A stretch of DNA of 64,000 nucleotides from Subtercola sp. (lineage in GTDB: Bacteria > Actinomycetota > Actinomycetes > Actinomycetales > Microbacteriaceae): the NCBI GenBank assembly GCA_025463745.1, contig JAODBB010000217.1, positions 20,790 through 84,789 of the forward strand, in the 5' to 3' direction. Position numbers and translations under genes: made by a program. The notes under the pieces are model-generated. The model worked only from the letters and a program-made list of their open reading frames with translations, was not told where the DNA came from and made no database searches. This document shows, in pieces, positions 9,608-18,645 of the stretch. The number at the start of each line of letters is the position of its first letter. Position 1 is the stretch's first letter.

Positions 9608-10473
9608 TGAGTTCTGGGAACATCGTCGTATTGGGCGTCATAGCTGGCGTTACGATCTTTATCGGTCTCCCAATCGGACGACTCAGTTCCAAATCGACGT
9701 CGCTCCGCGCAGCGCTCAACGCAGTCACAATCGGCATCCTGCTGTTTCTTCTGTGGGATGTGCTGACGCACGCGCTCGAACCCCTCGATGCCGCACTGGG
9801 CGCCGCATCCGCTGGGGAACCGGGCGAGTGGCTCACGTTTGCTGTACTCGCCGCGGTCTTTTTCGCTGCAATCGCGTTGGGTTTGCTGTCTCTCGTCGCA
9901 TATGACGTTTGGATGCTTCGGCGTTCAGCTCGCCAGCGCGAGAAGTCTGCCCGGCTGACTCCAGCTCAGATTTTGGATTCGCAGTCAGTGCGTCGTGGTC
10001 CGCTCCGTTTGCACGAACCGGCGAGCCGCTTGGCCTTTCTCATTGCGATGGGAATCGGCCTGCACAATTTTTCCGAAGGTTTGGCGATAGGTCAATCCGC
10101 AGCAAGCGGCCAGCTTTCATTGGCTGTCGTCTTGGTAGTGGGCTTCGGGCTGCACAACGCAACGGAGGGGTTCGGCATCACTGCGCCTCTCGCCGGAAGC
10201 GGTGACAAACCGTCGTGGTCTCAGTTGTTGCTCCTTGGCATTATCGGCGGGGGCCCGACGTTCTTCGGCACGATCCTCGGTCAAGTATTCGTGAACGATC
10301 TCGTCTCGACGGCGTTCCTTGCCTTGGCCGCCGGATCGATCATCTATGTGGTTTTGCAATTGATCGCAGTTGCATTCAAGTTCGGAAAGCAGACACACCT
10401 CTACGTCGGCGTTCTAGGCGGCCTCTTCGCCGGTTTCAGCACGGACTTCATCATCGCGGCCGCTGGCGGATAG
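9607..10473 (+). CDS. ZIP family metal transporter
   Basis: Multi-TM protein with ZIP motifs GIGLHNFSEGLAIG and GFGLHNATEGFGI. Confidence 0.85.
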   Translation: MSSGNIVVLGVIAGVTIFIGLPIGRLSSKSTSLRAALNAVTIGILLFLLWDVLTHALEPLDAALGAASAGEPGEWLTFAVLAAVFFAAIALGLLSLVAYDVWMLRRSARQREKSARLTPAQILDSQSVRRGPLRLHEPASRLAFLIAMGIGLHNFSEGLAIGQSAASGQLSLAVVLVVGFGLHNATEGFGITAPLAGSGDKPSWSQLLLLGIIGGGPTFFGTILGQVFVNDLVSTAFLALAAGSIIYVVLQLIAVAFKFGKQTHLYVGVLGGLFAGFSTDFIIAAAGG

Positions 10474-10582
10474 GCCGTTCATACACACATGTGATGACGC
10501 GGAATATCCCTCTCAAGGCCGACGACCTCACAGCTGCGGCATCGTAGCGTTGAGCTATGTACTTCTTCCAGGTCTCGTTCCG

Positions 10583-10705
10583 ATGACCGAACTAACGCAC
10601 GACATCCTCGATGGAACGATCGCCGCGTGTGCACTGTGGGCGATCCTGTCCCTTCCCATCGCGATCCTTCTCGGGAAGGTCATTCACCAGCGCGATCAGC
10701 GCTGA
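10583..10705 (+). CDS. Small membrane protein (40 aa), not in the ORF track
   Basis: ATG...TGA read by hand: MTELTHDILDGTIAACALWAILSLPIAILLGKVIHQRDQR, one predicted TM helix. Confidence 0.4.
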   Translation: MTELTHDILDGTIAACALWAILSLPIAILLGKVIHQRDQR

Positions 10706-10711
10706 CCGCTA

Positions 10712-10927
10712 CTAGCTGGGGTCTTCGAGCCGAAACCCGACTTTCAGAGTCACCTGAAAGTTGGCGACTTTGCCGTCTTCGAGTTCACCACGCGTGCTGA
10801 TGACTTCGAACCAGTCGATGTTTCGAATGGTTGCTGAAGCACGCTCGATGCCATTGCGAATCGCAGCATCCGTTCCCTCCGGCGACGTGCCTACGATCTC
10901 CGTCAACCGGTAGGTGTGATTAGCCAT
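10712..10927 (-). CDS. Dodecin family protein
   Basis: 71 aa; HTYRLTEIVGTSPEGTDAAIRNGIERASATIRNIDWFEVISTRGELEDGKVANFQVTLKVGFRLE. Confidence 0.9.
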   Translation of the reverse strand: MANHTYRLTEIVGTSPEGTDAAIRNGIERASATIRNIDWFEVISTRGELEDGKVANFQVTLKVGFRLEDPS

Positions 10928-11004
10928 GACGTGCTCCTTCTCTTCGTGCAGAAACGTTGTTCTACCGACGATACGGGTCTGTCACCGACACGATCTAGCC
11001 CTCC

Positions 11005-11814
11005 TCATTCGGTGAGATTCGATTCGCCGAACCTGTAGCCGAGAAACCGGCCGTTGATCAGCAGCTCATTCGCGTCGCCGCGAAGGGCGGCTTCGTGCAT
11101 CCGCGATGCCGCCTGCTCCAGCACCGCCAGCTGCGCGGCCAATGCGCTGTCCGGCGTGCTGCCGTCGGGGTAGATGTGGCCGCGAGCCCACGCGGTCGGC
11201 AGGGCGAGATACGCGCGCAGCGTTTCGGGCAGGTAGACCGTCGCAGTGCGCCCGGCGTACACGTTCAATTCGACGTCGCCAGTCACCCGGGGCAGCGTGT
11301 CGAGAAGCAACTCGACGATGCGGCCGAGCGACGCTGAAGCCTCCGGCGGGATGAGCCCTCGCACCTTGAATGGAAGGGTTCGAAGGTCGGCGAAGACACT
11401 CTCGCGACCGACGCTGATCTGCGGCCCGGACACGGAGATGCCGAGCGCCCGCAGAGCGTCTGCCGGCGCCGAGGGCCGGCCTGCGAGAACAGCGACTCGT
11501 CCGGCGAACGCTTCGAGCCATTCCCCGAGATTCTGGATGCGCCGCGACACGACGATCCCGCGCACGACGCGACGTGTCTCAGCAGAGTAACTGTGCCCCG
11601 AAACGCAGATGAGTTCCATGATGTACCCTCGCGTCACGAGACGGATCGAGCTGATCGATCCCTCACGCCAAGCGACACGGTCTGCCAGCGACCGGTGGCG
11701 CACGACGGTCAGTGCAGACTCCACCACGGTTCGAGGAAGGATGCTCGTGGCGGCATCGACGAGTCCGCCGAGAAAAGCCTGCGGATCGTCTAGTGCGAGA
11801 ACATGCTCGGGCAT
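11005..11814 (-). CDS. Hypothetical protein
   Basis: 269-aa ORF with plausible codon usage; no family recognised. Confidence 0.55.
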   Translation of the reverse strand: MPEHVLALDDPQAFLGGLVDAATSILPRTVVESALTVVRHRSLADRVAWREGSISSIRLVTRGYIMELICVSGHSYSAETRRVVRGIVVSRRIQNLGEWLEAFAGRVAVLAGRPSAPADALRALGISVSGPQISVGRESVFADLRTLPFKVRGLIPPEASASLGRIVELLLDTLPRVTGDVELNVYAGRTATVYLPETLRAYLALPTAWARGHIYPDGSTPDSALAAQLAVLEQAASRMHEAALRGDANELLINGRFLGYRFGESNLTE

Positions 11815-11898
11815 GAGGTGAGTTTAACCCGGCACAGTGGCGATTGGCTGAAACGTGTGCCGCTGATCGTCGCCGTGAAGAAGCTCTCGGCCATACGT

Positions 11899-12891
11899 TC
11901 AGAGGCTGTGGTCAGAGTCTCTCTGTTTCCGGCGTCGCAGGATGAGGATGATAGCGGCCGCGATGATGAGGATGATGAGGATGGCGATGAGCGTGATGGC
12001 CCAGCCCGGGAATCCGGTGGTCTGTACTGCTGCGGTCGTGCCTGCCTGGGGGAAGGTCAGTGTTGCTGTTGTGTCGTGCACGATGAGGCCGCTGTTGAGG
12101 TCGACGGCGGCGTTCCACGGCCCTGCGGCGAGTCCGGCGTCGAGCGGGATCGTGACGGTGGCTGACTGTCCGGGCAGTATCGTTGTGGCGACGCTGGTCT
12201 TGAACGGGCCGGCCGAGGTGCTCCCGGGCCCGCCGGTGAGTGACACGGTGCCGGAGACGTCGACGGCGCGGCCGCCGGTGTTCGCGATCAGGGCGGTGAG
12301 CTGCGGGATGTTGTCGCTGGTTCTCGATGCGGTGAGGCTTTGGATGGCGAAGTCCGCGGGTGGCCCGTTCCCGGGGCCGACCGAGAGGTAGACGCGCACG
12401 CCGGCCCGGCTGGCGGTGTTGACGCCGGCGGTTTTGGGTGAACCGATCTGCGCCCACACGGTGGCGTATTGTTCCGCCTCGGGTGCGTCTGCGGGAACGG
12501 CGATGGTGACGGTGACATCGATGGCCTGTTTCGCCGCGAGGTGCACGACCGGCTGGTCGACGGTGATCCAGGAGGTCAGTTCGTTCGGGTGGTTGTCGTC
12601 GGGGCTGAATTTGCCGTCGGCGATGGTGGATGCGGCGGCATAGACCTGCACGTCGCGGGGCGCATCATCGAAGTTGGAGACGGTGATCCGTCGGTGGATG
12701 GTCGTGCCGGGTGGGAGATTATCGACGATGTTCGCTCGGGCTCGGGGATCGTCTTGACTCGCGGCCGGGATGTCGAGTAGCCGGATTCCCACTCCCGCAC
12801 CCGCGCCGGTGACGGGTGTCGGTGTCGGTGTTGGTGATGCGACGAACAGCATCGTTACGAGGGCCACCACGATGGCCGGGGTGTGGAGCAA
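11899..12891 (-). CDS. DUF916/WxL peptidoglycan-binding-like surface protein with C-terminal TM anchor
   Basis: N-terminal signal, beta-rich domain (NFDDAPRDVQVYAAAS...ELTSWITVDQP), C-terminal hydrophobic helix followed by RRRKQR. Confidence 0.65.
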   Translation of the reverse strand: MLHTPAIVVALVTMLFVASPTPTPTPVTGAGAGVGIRLLDIPAASQDDPRARANIVDNLPPGTTIHRRITVSNFDDAPRDVQVYAAASTIADGKFSPDDNHPNELTSWITVDQPVVHLAAKQAIDVTVTIAVPADAPEAEQYATVWAQIGSPKTAGVNTASRAGVRVYLSVGPGNGPPADFAIQSLTASRTSDNIPQLTALIANTGGRAVDVSGTVSLTGGPGSTSAGPFKTSVATTILPGQSATVTIPLDAGLAAGPWNAAVDLNSGLIVHDTTATLTFPQAGTTAAVQTTGFPGWAITLIAILIILIIAAAIILILRRRKQRDSDHSL

Positions 12892-12928
12892 AACGTCATC
12901 TCTTTCTCAGCCGGCGATTCTGATCATC

Positions 12929-12966
12929 GGTTCGCACGGGCGGCATCCTTGCCGCCCGTGCGAACC
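12929..12966. terminator. Perfect 16-bp inverted repeat, 6-nt loop, between two minus-strand genes
   Basis: ggttcgcacgggcggc-atcctt-gccgcccgtgcgaacc. Confidence 0.85.
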
Positions 12967-12968
12967 AC

Positions 12969-13000
12969 GGGGGTGCTGCCTGATTCAGGCATCACCCCCC
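12969..13000. terminator. Second hairpin next to the first
   Basis: gggggtgctgcctga..tcaggcatcaccccc, one mismatch in the stem. Confidence 0.7.
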
Positions 13001-13009
13001 GATCGCCGA

Positions 13010-13552
13010 CTAACCGACGGCGTCGGTCGTCACAGACTGGATGAACGTGGTCGAGTACACCCCAGCCAACCCATCTGCCGGAATCGTGAGCGCCAAGCTC
13101 GTGTCCCAGGTGGCCGAGTTGTTGCCATGCACGCCCGTCGCACCGAAAATCGCGCCAGAACCCTGTCCGATCGTCGGCGCGGCGGCGGCGAAAATGCCCA
13201 CGCCCGACGTTGCCGAAGCAGACCCAGGGGTCGCCGTGAGATTAGCCAGAGGGATGCTCTCACCCAGGTCAGTGTTCGAGAAGGCGAGAACAGTGTAGGA
13301 GACGTTCCAGCCATCGGTTCCGGCACGGGTGTCGGTGACGGTCGTGTTGGCAACAGTGCCGCTTGCAGTGCCTCCCGGCGCCGCATCGGAGAGTGCCACC
13401 GTTGCCGGCACGGTGATCGAAAGCTCGCCTCCAGTGACCGTCACGGTGGCATCGGTGCTACCGTCTGTGGCTGCCAGCGCCGGTGAAGCAAACGCCCCTG
13501 CCAGAACTATCGTTCCCGCGGCCGCTAGTGCTACGCGAAATGAATTACGCAT
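13010..13552 (-). CDS. Secreted WxL-like/beta-sandwich surface protein
   Basis: Sec signal MRNSFRVALAAAGTIVLAGAFASPALA, Ala/Thr/Gly-rich mature region; directly upstream of the DUF916-like gene. Confidence 0.65.
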   Translation of the reverse strand: MRNSFRVALAAAGTIVLAGAFASPALAATDGSTDATVTVTGGELSITVPATVALSDAAPGGTASGTVANTTVTDTRAGTDGWNVSYTVLAFSNTDLGESIPLANLTATPGSASATSGVGIFAAAAPTIGQGSGAIFGATGVHGNNSATWDTSLALTIPADGLAGVYSTTFIQSVTTDAVG

Positions 13553-13723
13553 TCGTACCCCTTTGTAGATCGCATTGAGAAAACTCCGTGCGATCGGTTC
13601 CGCACGAAAAAGGCCACTATGCCGCGATCAGATTCTGCAGAGCCCCCGAATTCGAGTATGTCAGAGCGGCGAAAAAAACAGCAAATCAACGAACCATCGC
13701 GGTCGCGGCTCTGGCCACGGCGG

Positions 13724-14944
13724 TCAGGTGAGGTCCAGCCAGCGTAATGCGAGTATCAGGTCGGCGTTCGCGGCGATGTGGTCGAGGTTTCTGCCGAGTA
13801 GGGTGCTGATTGTTCGTAGCCGGTGTGGAACGGTGTTCGGGTGTACGAAGAGTTCGCGGGCTGCTGCGCTGGCGGAGAGTCCGCAGTCGAAGTAGACGCG
13901 CAGGGTGTTCAGTAACTCGGGCCGGTTCGCGATCGGGCGAAGGCATTCCAGCAGAATGTCGGCCGTGCCGTGCTCGCGCAGCAGCAGTGTTTCGACGATG
14001 ACGCTGGCGTAGGGGATGATTTGGCCCAGTCTGCCGGTGCGTTGGCCTACTTCGAGGGCCAGTCTGGCTTGTCTCGCGGTTTCGTGCGCGACGCGCAGCC
14101 GGGCGCTGGTGCTGCTGACTCCAAGCAGCAGGCCTGGTAGATCTGTGTATGAGCGCAGTGCGCCTTGGAGCAGTGCCACGAGTGAGTCGGCGCTGCCTGT
14201 ACCGACCTCGGGGATGAGTAGCAGTGGGCGGTCGTCGAGCGTGCCGATCAGGATGCGCCCGCGTACCCGCATGCCGAGGTGGCTGAGGAGGTGTCGTTGG
14301 GCGTGGAGGTGGGTGCTTGCTTCTTCTTTCTCGGCGATCCCGATCGCGACTGCTGCGTAGATCTGGTCGGGATCGGCTTGCACGACGCGAGCACGTTCTT
14401 CGATGTCGGCTGCGCTGAGGCCGGTGCCGGACACGATTTGGGCGACGAGGTCGGTGGATAACCGGTCGTAGTGGCTTGTCACTTCGTGCTGCACAACGCG
14501 GTAGCTGTCTATCGAATGGTTCGTCAGGGTCTCGATCAGAAAGCCGAGCCGGCGGATGGCGTTGAGCAGCTCGCCGGTCTCGACTTGGCCGGCGTAGCCG
14601 ATCAGCTGTTCTTCGATCACCCGCTCAGCGGTGCGCCAGGAGAAGATCACGGCATCGATTGCTACGCCTTGGATCGCGCGCCTCGTACCGATCTCGTCGG
14701 CCACGGCGAGTGCTGCAGCCATTCCCGGAGGCTCAGCGTTGTCGTCGAGAGTCAGGCTGCGGAGGAGCCAGCCGACGTTGAACTCGATCTTTGATGAGAG
14801 CTCGGTGGGGTCGAGGTGGTTCTCGTCATAACTCTGCGACCCCCATACCCGGGAGAGGATCAGCGACTCGATGGCTCCTTCCATTTCGATCAGGTTACGT
14901 ACGACTTGTGTGATTAGCACAATCTGTCCTTCCAGAGACGCCAC
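13724..14944 (-). CDS. PucR family transcriptional regulator
   Basis: C-terminal PucR HTH (LRVYFDCGLSASAAARELFVHPNTVPHRLRTISTLLGR); divergent from NCS1 permease. Confidence 0.9.
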   Translation of the reverse strand: MASLEGQIVLITQVVRNLIEMEGAIESLILSRVWGSQSYDENHLDPTELSSKIEFNVGWLLRSLTLDDNAEPPGMAAALAVADEIGTRRAIQGVAIDAVIFSWRTAERVIEEQLIGYAGQVETGELLNAIRRLGFLIETLTNHSIDSYRVVQHEVTSHYDRLSTDLVAQIVSGTGLSAADIEERARVVQADPDQIYAAVAIGIAEKEEASTHLHAQRHLLSHLGMRVRGRILIGTLDDRPLLLIPEVGTGSADSLVALLQGALRSYTDLPGLLLGVSSTSARLRVAHETARQARLALEVGQRTGRLGQIIPYASVIVETLLLREHGTADILLECLRPIANRPELLNTLRVYFDCGLSASAAARELFVHPNTVPHRLRTISTLLGRNLDHIAANADLILALRWLDLT

Positions 14945-15038
14945 GCCTGCCTATAGGGTGCGGCCGTGCTCGGATCTACGATTCATAACATCCCACAATA
15001 GTTATCTCAACCACCTTCACGTTCTGCAAGGAGAAGCA

Positions 15039-16379
15039 ATGGCATCGACAAGCTCCACCTCTGCACCATCGATCGAAACCGCTACCGGCTCAGAGGACTA
15101 CGCCGAGGCGCGCGTGCCGGCGTCGCAGTTCCAGTCGACCTGGGACATCTCATTAGTTCGGATGGGTTTGACCGTTTCGGCGTCGGATCTCGTTTTCGGC
15201 TACACCCTTGGGTTGTATTTCGGGTTCGTGCAGGGGATGCTGATCTCGCTGCTGATCTCGATCATCGTCGCTGCGGTCTCGATCGGGATGGGCATGATCG
15301 GGCTTCGCGAACGGATCACGTTCGCTTTGACGACACGGTTCGCGTTCGGTCGTCAGGGCAGCCGGTTGCCGTCGCTGATCCTCGCCGTGGTGATCGCGGT
15401 GTTCTACGGATACATCATCGGGATCACGGTCAGCGTCTTCCCCGGCGCGAACGTGACCGGGTTGCAGGTTTTCTACTGCATAATCCTCGGCGTCATCTTC
15501 ACTGTGATCTCCGCGCTCGGTTTTTCTCGGGGCATGAAATGGATGGGCCGGATCGGCGTTCCACTGATGATTGTGCTGGTCGTGATCGCCGACATCCTCA
15601 CCCTGATTCACGTCGGCGGATTCGCGGCGATCTTCAACGCCGAACCCAAGTTGGCCGGCCAGATGACGTTCGCGGCGATTCTCGGGGCAGGTGTCGCTAA
15701 ATGGATGGCCGGCGCCACGATCAGCGCCGACATCATGCGCTTCGGTCGTAACAAGCGGGCGGTATACACGTCAACCCTGGCAGAATTCGTGCTCGGTAAC
15801 TTCGGCTTCAACTTGTTGGGACTGATCTTGGGATTGGGTTTGAAAAGTTCCGATCTCGGGGCGGCGTTCGGCCTGATCGGATTGACCGGGCTTGCGACGG
15901 TCGCGTTCTTCGTACAAGCCGTCACGGTTGAGACCAACGAACTGTATGCGGGCAGTTTCGCAGCAGCCAACGCGATCGGCGTGTCGAGGCGAGTGTCGAA
16001 CATCGCGATCGGCATTATCGGCATCGCGATCGGTATTATCGGTTTGTCGTTCGGCATCATTCCGAGCTTCTTAGCCTTCATCGGCTACCTCGGTTATGTT
16101 CTGCCGGTCATCCCGGGCATCATCTTGGCGGACTATTTCATTGTTCACCGAATGAGCTACGCCCGCAGTATCGGAAGCATCACTGCAGTGAATTGGCGGG
16201 CTGTCTCGGCGTTAGTCGTGACGGTGGCGGTGAATCTTGTTCTCGGCCTCGTACTGGGCGACGCGTTCTGGCACGTACTGCCCGTGCTGGGCGGGGTGAT
16301 CTATCTGTTGTTCTCGATTCCGCAGACCACGGCCGCGTGGCGCACAAAGCCGTCGGTAGCTGAGGCGGTCGTTGTATGA
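15039..16379 (+). CDS. NCS1 family purine-cytosine permease-like transporter
   Basis: 12-TM-like protein, SDLVFGYTLGLYFGFVQGMLISLLISI; ATG at 15039 preceded by aaggag. Confidence 0.88.
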   Translation: MASTSSTSAPSIETATGSEDYAEARVPASQFQSTWDISLVRMGLTVSASDLVFGYTLGLYFGFVQGMLISLLISIIVAAVSIGMGMIGLRERITFALTTRFAFGRQGSRLPSLILAVVIAVFYGYIIGITVSVFPGANVTGLQVFYCIILGVIFTVISALGFSRGMKWMGRIGVPLMIVLVVIADILTLIHVGGFAAIFNAEPKLAGQMTFAAILGAGVAKWMAGATISADIMRFGRNKRAVYTSTLAEFVLGNFGFNLLGLILGLGLKSSDLGAAFGLIGLTGLATVAFFVQAVTVETNELYAGSFAAANAIGVSRRVSNIAIGIIGIAIGIIGLSFGIIPSFLAFIGYLGYVLPVIPGIILADYFIVHRMSYARSIGSITAVNWRAVSALVVTVAVNLVLGLVLGDAFWHVLPVLGGVIYLLFSIPQTTAAWRTKPSVAEAVVV

Positions 16380-17413
16380 AGTTCGGTTTAGGAGTGCCGA
16401 CCGGCACTGAGGGGATGATGTACCCGGTGCCGTACGCTGACCCCGACCAGGCGATCATGCTGGCCGTTGAGGCCGAACGGTTGGGGTTCGACTCGGTGTG
16501 GGGCAACGACCATGTGAGCACGCAAGCCTACGTTCGTGCAGAGTTCAGTGAGGCACCCCGGTTCTACGACCCGTACATCTACCTCGCATTCGTGGCGGCT
16601 GAGACGACGACGCTTGAGTTGGCGACAGCAATCACGGTGATGTCTTTTCGGCATCCCGCGATCGTCGCTAAACAAGCGGCGACTCTGGACCAGCTCAGCC
16701 ACGGACGTTTCATCCTGGGTGTGGGCATCGGGGCGTACCGGGAGGAGACCGAATCGCTCTGGCCGGGCAAGCCGCTGCACCGGGGGCGCCAGGCCGACGA
16801 ATTCCTGCAGGCCCTTGAGCTGCTTTTCACAAAGCGGCGCGCCTCCTACGACGGCGAATTCGTGTCATTCACCGACATCGAGAGCTACCCTAAGCCCTAC
16901 CGCGGCCGCCTTCCTGTCTTGTCGGGCGGCAACGCGGCAGGCTCCAAAGAGCGGGCCGCGAAGTACGCCAACGGCTGGCTGCCCGCAGTGCTGACTCCCG
17001 ACGAGATCGCAGACGGCGTGACCGAGATCCGCATGACTGCCGAGCAGGCCGGCCGGGAACTACCGGAAGACTTCGAGGTCGCGCCGCAATTCTCGGTTGG
17101 TATCGGGGCTACCAGCCAAGCCGCACTGGAGGCGTTCGAAGCAACTCAACTCTTCACCCACATGCGTTCGCTGTCGACATCGACGCTCCGAGACCAGCAG
17201 GGCGGATGGCTCGACCGCAACCTCATCGGCAGTCCCGCCGAGATCCTCGACAAGGTGCACGCATACGCCGAGTCGGGCGTCACCACGTTGTCTGGGCTGC
17301 TCTTTGGCTGCAACACGGTCGAGCAGACCCTCGATGCCATGGCCGACTTCGCAGAAAACGTGATCGCACCGTACAAAAAGTCCGCACCCCACAACGCCGC
17401 CCCGGAGGCCTGA
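16376..17413 (+). CDS. LLM class flavin-dependent oxidoreductase
   Basis: MKFGLGVPTG...DSVWGNDHV...RFILGVGIGAYREE; overlaps permease stop. Confidence 0.9.
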   Translation: MKFGLGVPTGTEGMMYPVPYADPDQAIMLAVEAERLGFDSVWGNDHVSTQAYVRAEFSEAPRFYDPYIYLAFVAAETTTLELATAITVMSFRHPAIVAKQAATLDQLSHGRFILGVGIGAYREETESLWPGKPLHRGRQADEFLQALELLFTKRRASYDGEFVSFTDIESYPKPYRGRLPVLSGGNAAGSKERAAKYANGWLPAVLTPDEIADGVTEIRMTAEQAGRELPEDFEVAPQFSVGIGATSQAALEAFEATQLFTHMRSLSTSTLRDQQGGWLDRNLIGSPAEILDKVHAYAESGVTTLSGLLFGCNTVEQTLDAMADFAENVIAPYKKSAPHNAAPEA

Positions 17414-18645
17414 TGACCGACACCTTCGCCTCTTCACCCGCCTCTCCTGGCGGTCCGCTGATCCGCGTGGACCGTCACCTCGTCGCAGATCGTCTCGGTC
17501 GGCTTCGCGACCGCCTGGCCAGCAGCGACTTCGATGCGGTGCTGGTACTGTCTCCGGCGAACGTCGACTACGCGACCGGCTACCGCAGCGTCTCAGCCGC
17601 GGTACACGGCACCGCCTCAATGGGGGTGCTGCTGACCGGCGACCAACTCGTCACTGTCGGCCCGGTGGCTGATACCGCACCCGCGTTCGCCGCCGGCATC
17701 GATGAGAGCCAGTACGTCGCCTACGGGCGGTTTTATTTCGAATCAGTCGGCGGCACTGCTCGGGCGACTGCTCTTGTCGATGAGCATCCCGACTATGGCA
17801 GCGCGCTGACGAGCGCGGTGCGCCGGGCAGGTCTTAACCGGTCCCGTATCGGAATCGATCAGGCCGCCGTGACAAGCGAACTGCGTCTGGCGCTGGTGGG
17901 TGCATTTCCTGACATCAGCTGGGTGGATGCTAGCGACTGGCTCAGCGACGTGCGCGCTCAGAAACTCCCCGGCGAGGTGGCGATCCTCGAGTATGCCGGC
18001 CGGCTCGCCGAGCGTGCGATCGAAGCCGCGATCGAGTTCGCCCGGCCCGGAATCAGCGAACGCCAACTCGCTTCAGTCGTTTCTCAGACCATGGTCTCCG
18101 GCGGCGCAGACCCCCGGTTCGTCGTCGTGACGAGCGGCGAACGCTCAGGGTTCGCCGACGCGCTACCCACCGACCGGCTGCTACAAAAGGGCGACCTGTT
18201 GAGGTTCGACGTCGGCGGCACTGTAGAGGGCTACTGGTCTGACATTGGGCGTACCGCCGTTTTGGGTGCTCCGTCAGCGCGCCAACAAAAGTACTACGAC
18301 GCGATCCGCGCCGGCGTCGACACCCAACTCGAACACACCCGCCCCGGTATCACTGGTGCTGAGCTCTTCGATATCGCAGTCCAGGCCGTCCAAGATAACG
18401 GCGGCCCTGCCCCGTACCGGCGCCAGCACTGCGGGCACGGCATCGGAATGTCAACGTACGAGCCGGTGCTCATCCGCCCCGGCTCCCAGAATCAGCTGCG
18501 GCCGGGCATGGTCTTCTGCTACGAGACGCCCTACTACGAGCTGGGCTGGGGCGGGATGATGGTCGAAGACACACTGGTCGTCACCGACACGGGATATCGG
18601 ATGCTCACCGGAAACAATCGCGACCTGATCGTGATCGACGCGTGA
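17413..18645 (+). CDS. M24 family metallopeptidase-like protein (Xaa-Pro peptidase/creatinase fold)
   Basis: Metal-ligand pattern FDVGG..YWSDIGRT, HCGHGIGM, ETPYYE..GGMMVEDT; start at 17413. Confidence 0.88.
   Translation: MTDTFASSPASPGGPLIRVDRHLVADRLGRLRDRLASSDFDAVLVLSPANVDYATGYRSVSAAVHGTASMGVLLTGDQLVTVGPVADTAPAFAAGIDESQYVAYGRFYFESVGGTARATALVDEHPDYGSALTSAVRRAGLNRSRIGIDQAAVTSELRLALVGAFPDISWVDASDWLSDVRAQKLPGEVAILEYAGRLAERAIEAAIEFARPGISERQLASVVSQTMVSGGADPRFVVVTSGERSGFADALPTDRLLQKGDLLRFDVGGTVEGYWSDIGRTAVLGAPSARQQKYYDAIRAGVDTQLEHTRPGITGAELFDIAVQAVQDNGGPAPYRRQHCGHGIGMSTYEPVLIRPGSQNQLRPGMVFCYETPYYELGWGGMMVEDTLVVTDTGYRMLTGNNRDLIVIDA

Noticed and set aside
8490-9905. 471-aa plus-strand ORF across sigma, DGPF and ZIP genes
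   Set aside because: Crosses three well-supported genes out of frame; no domain
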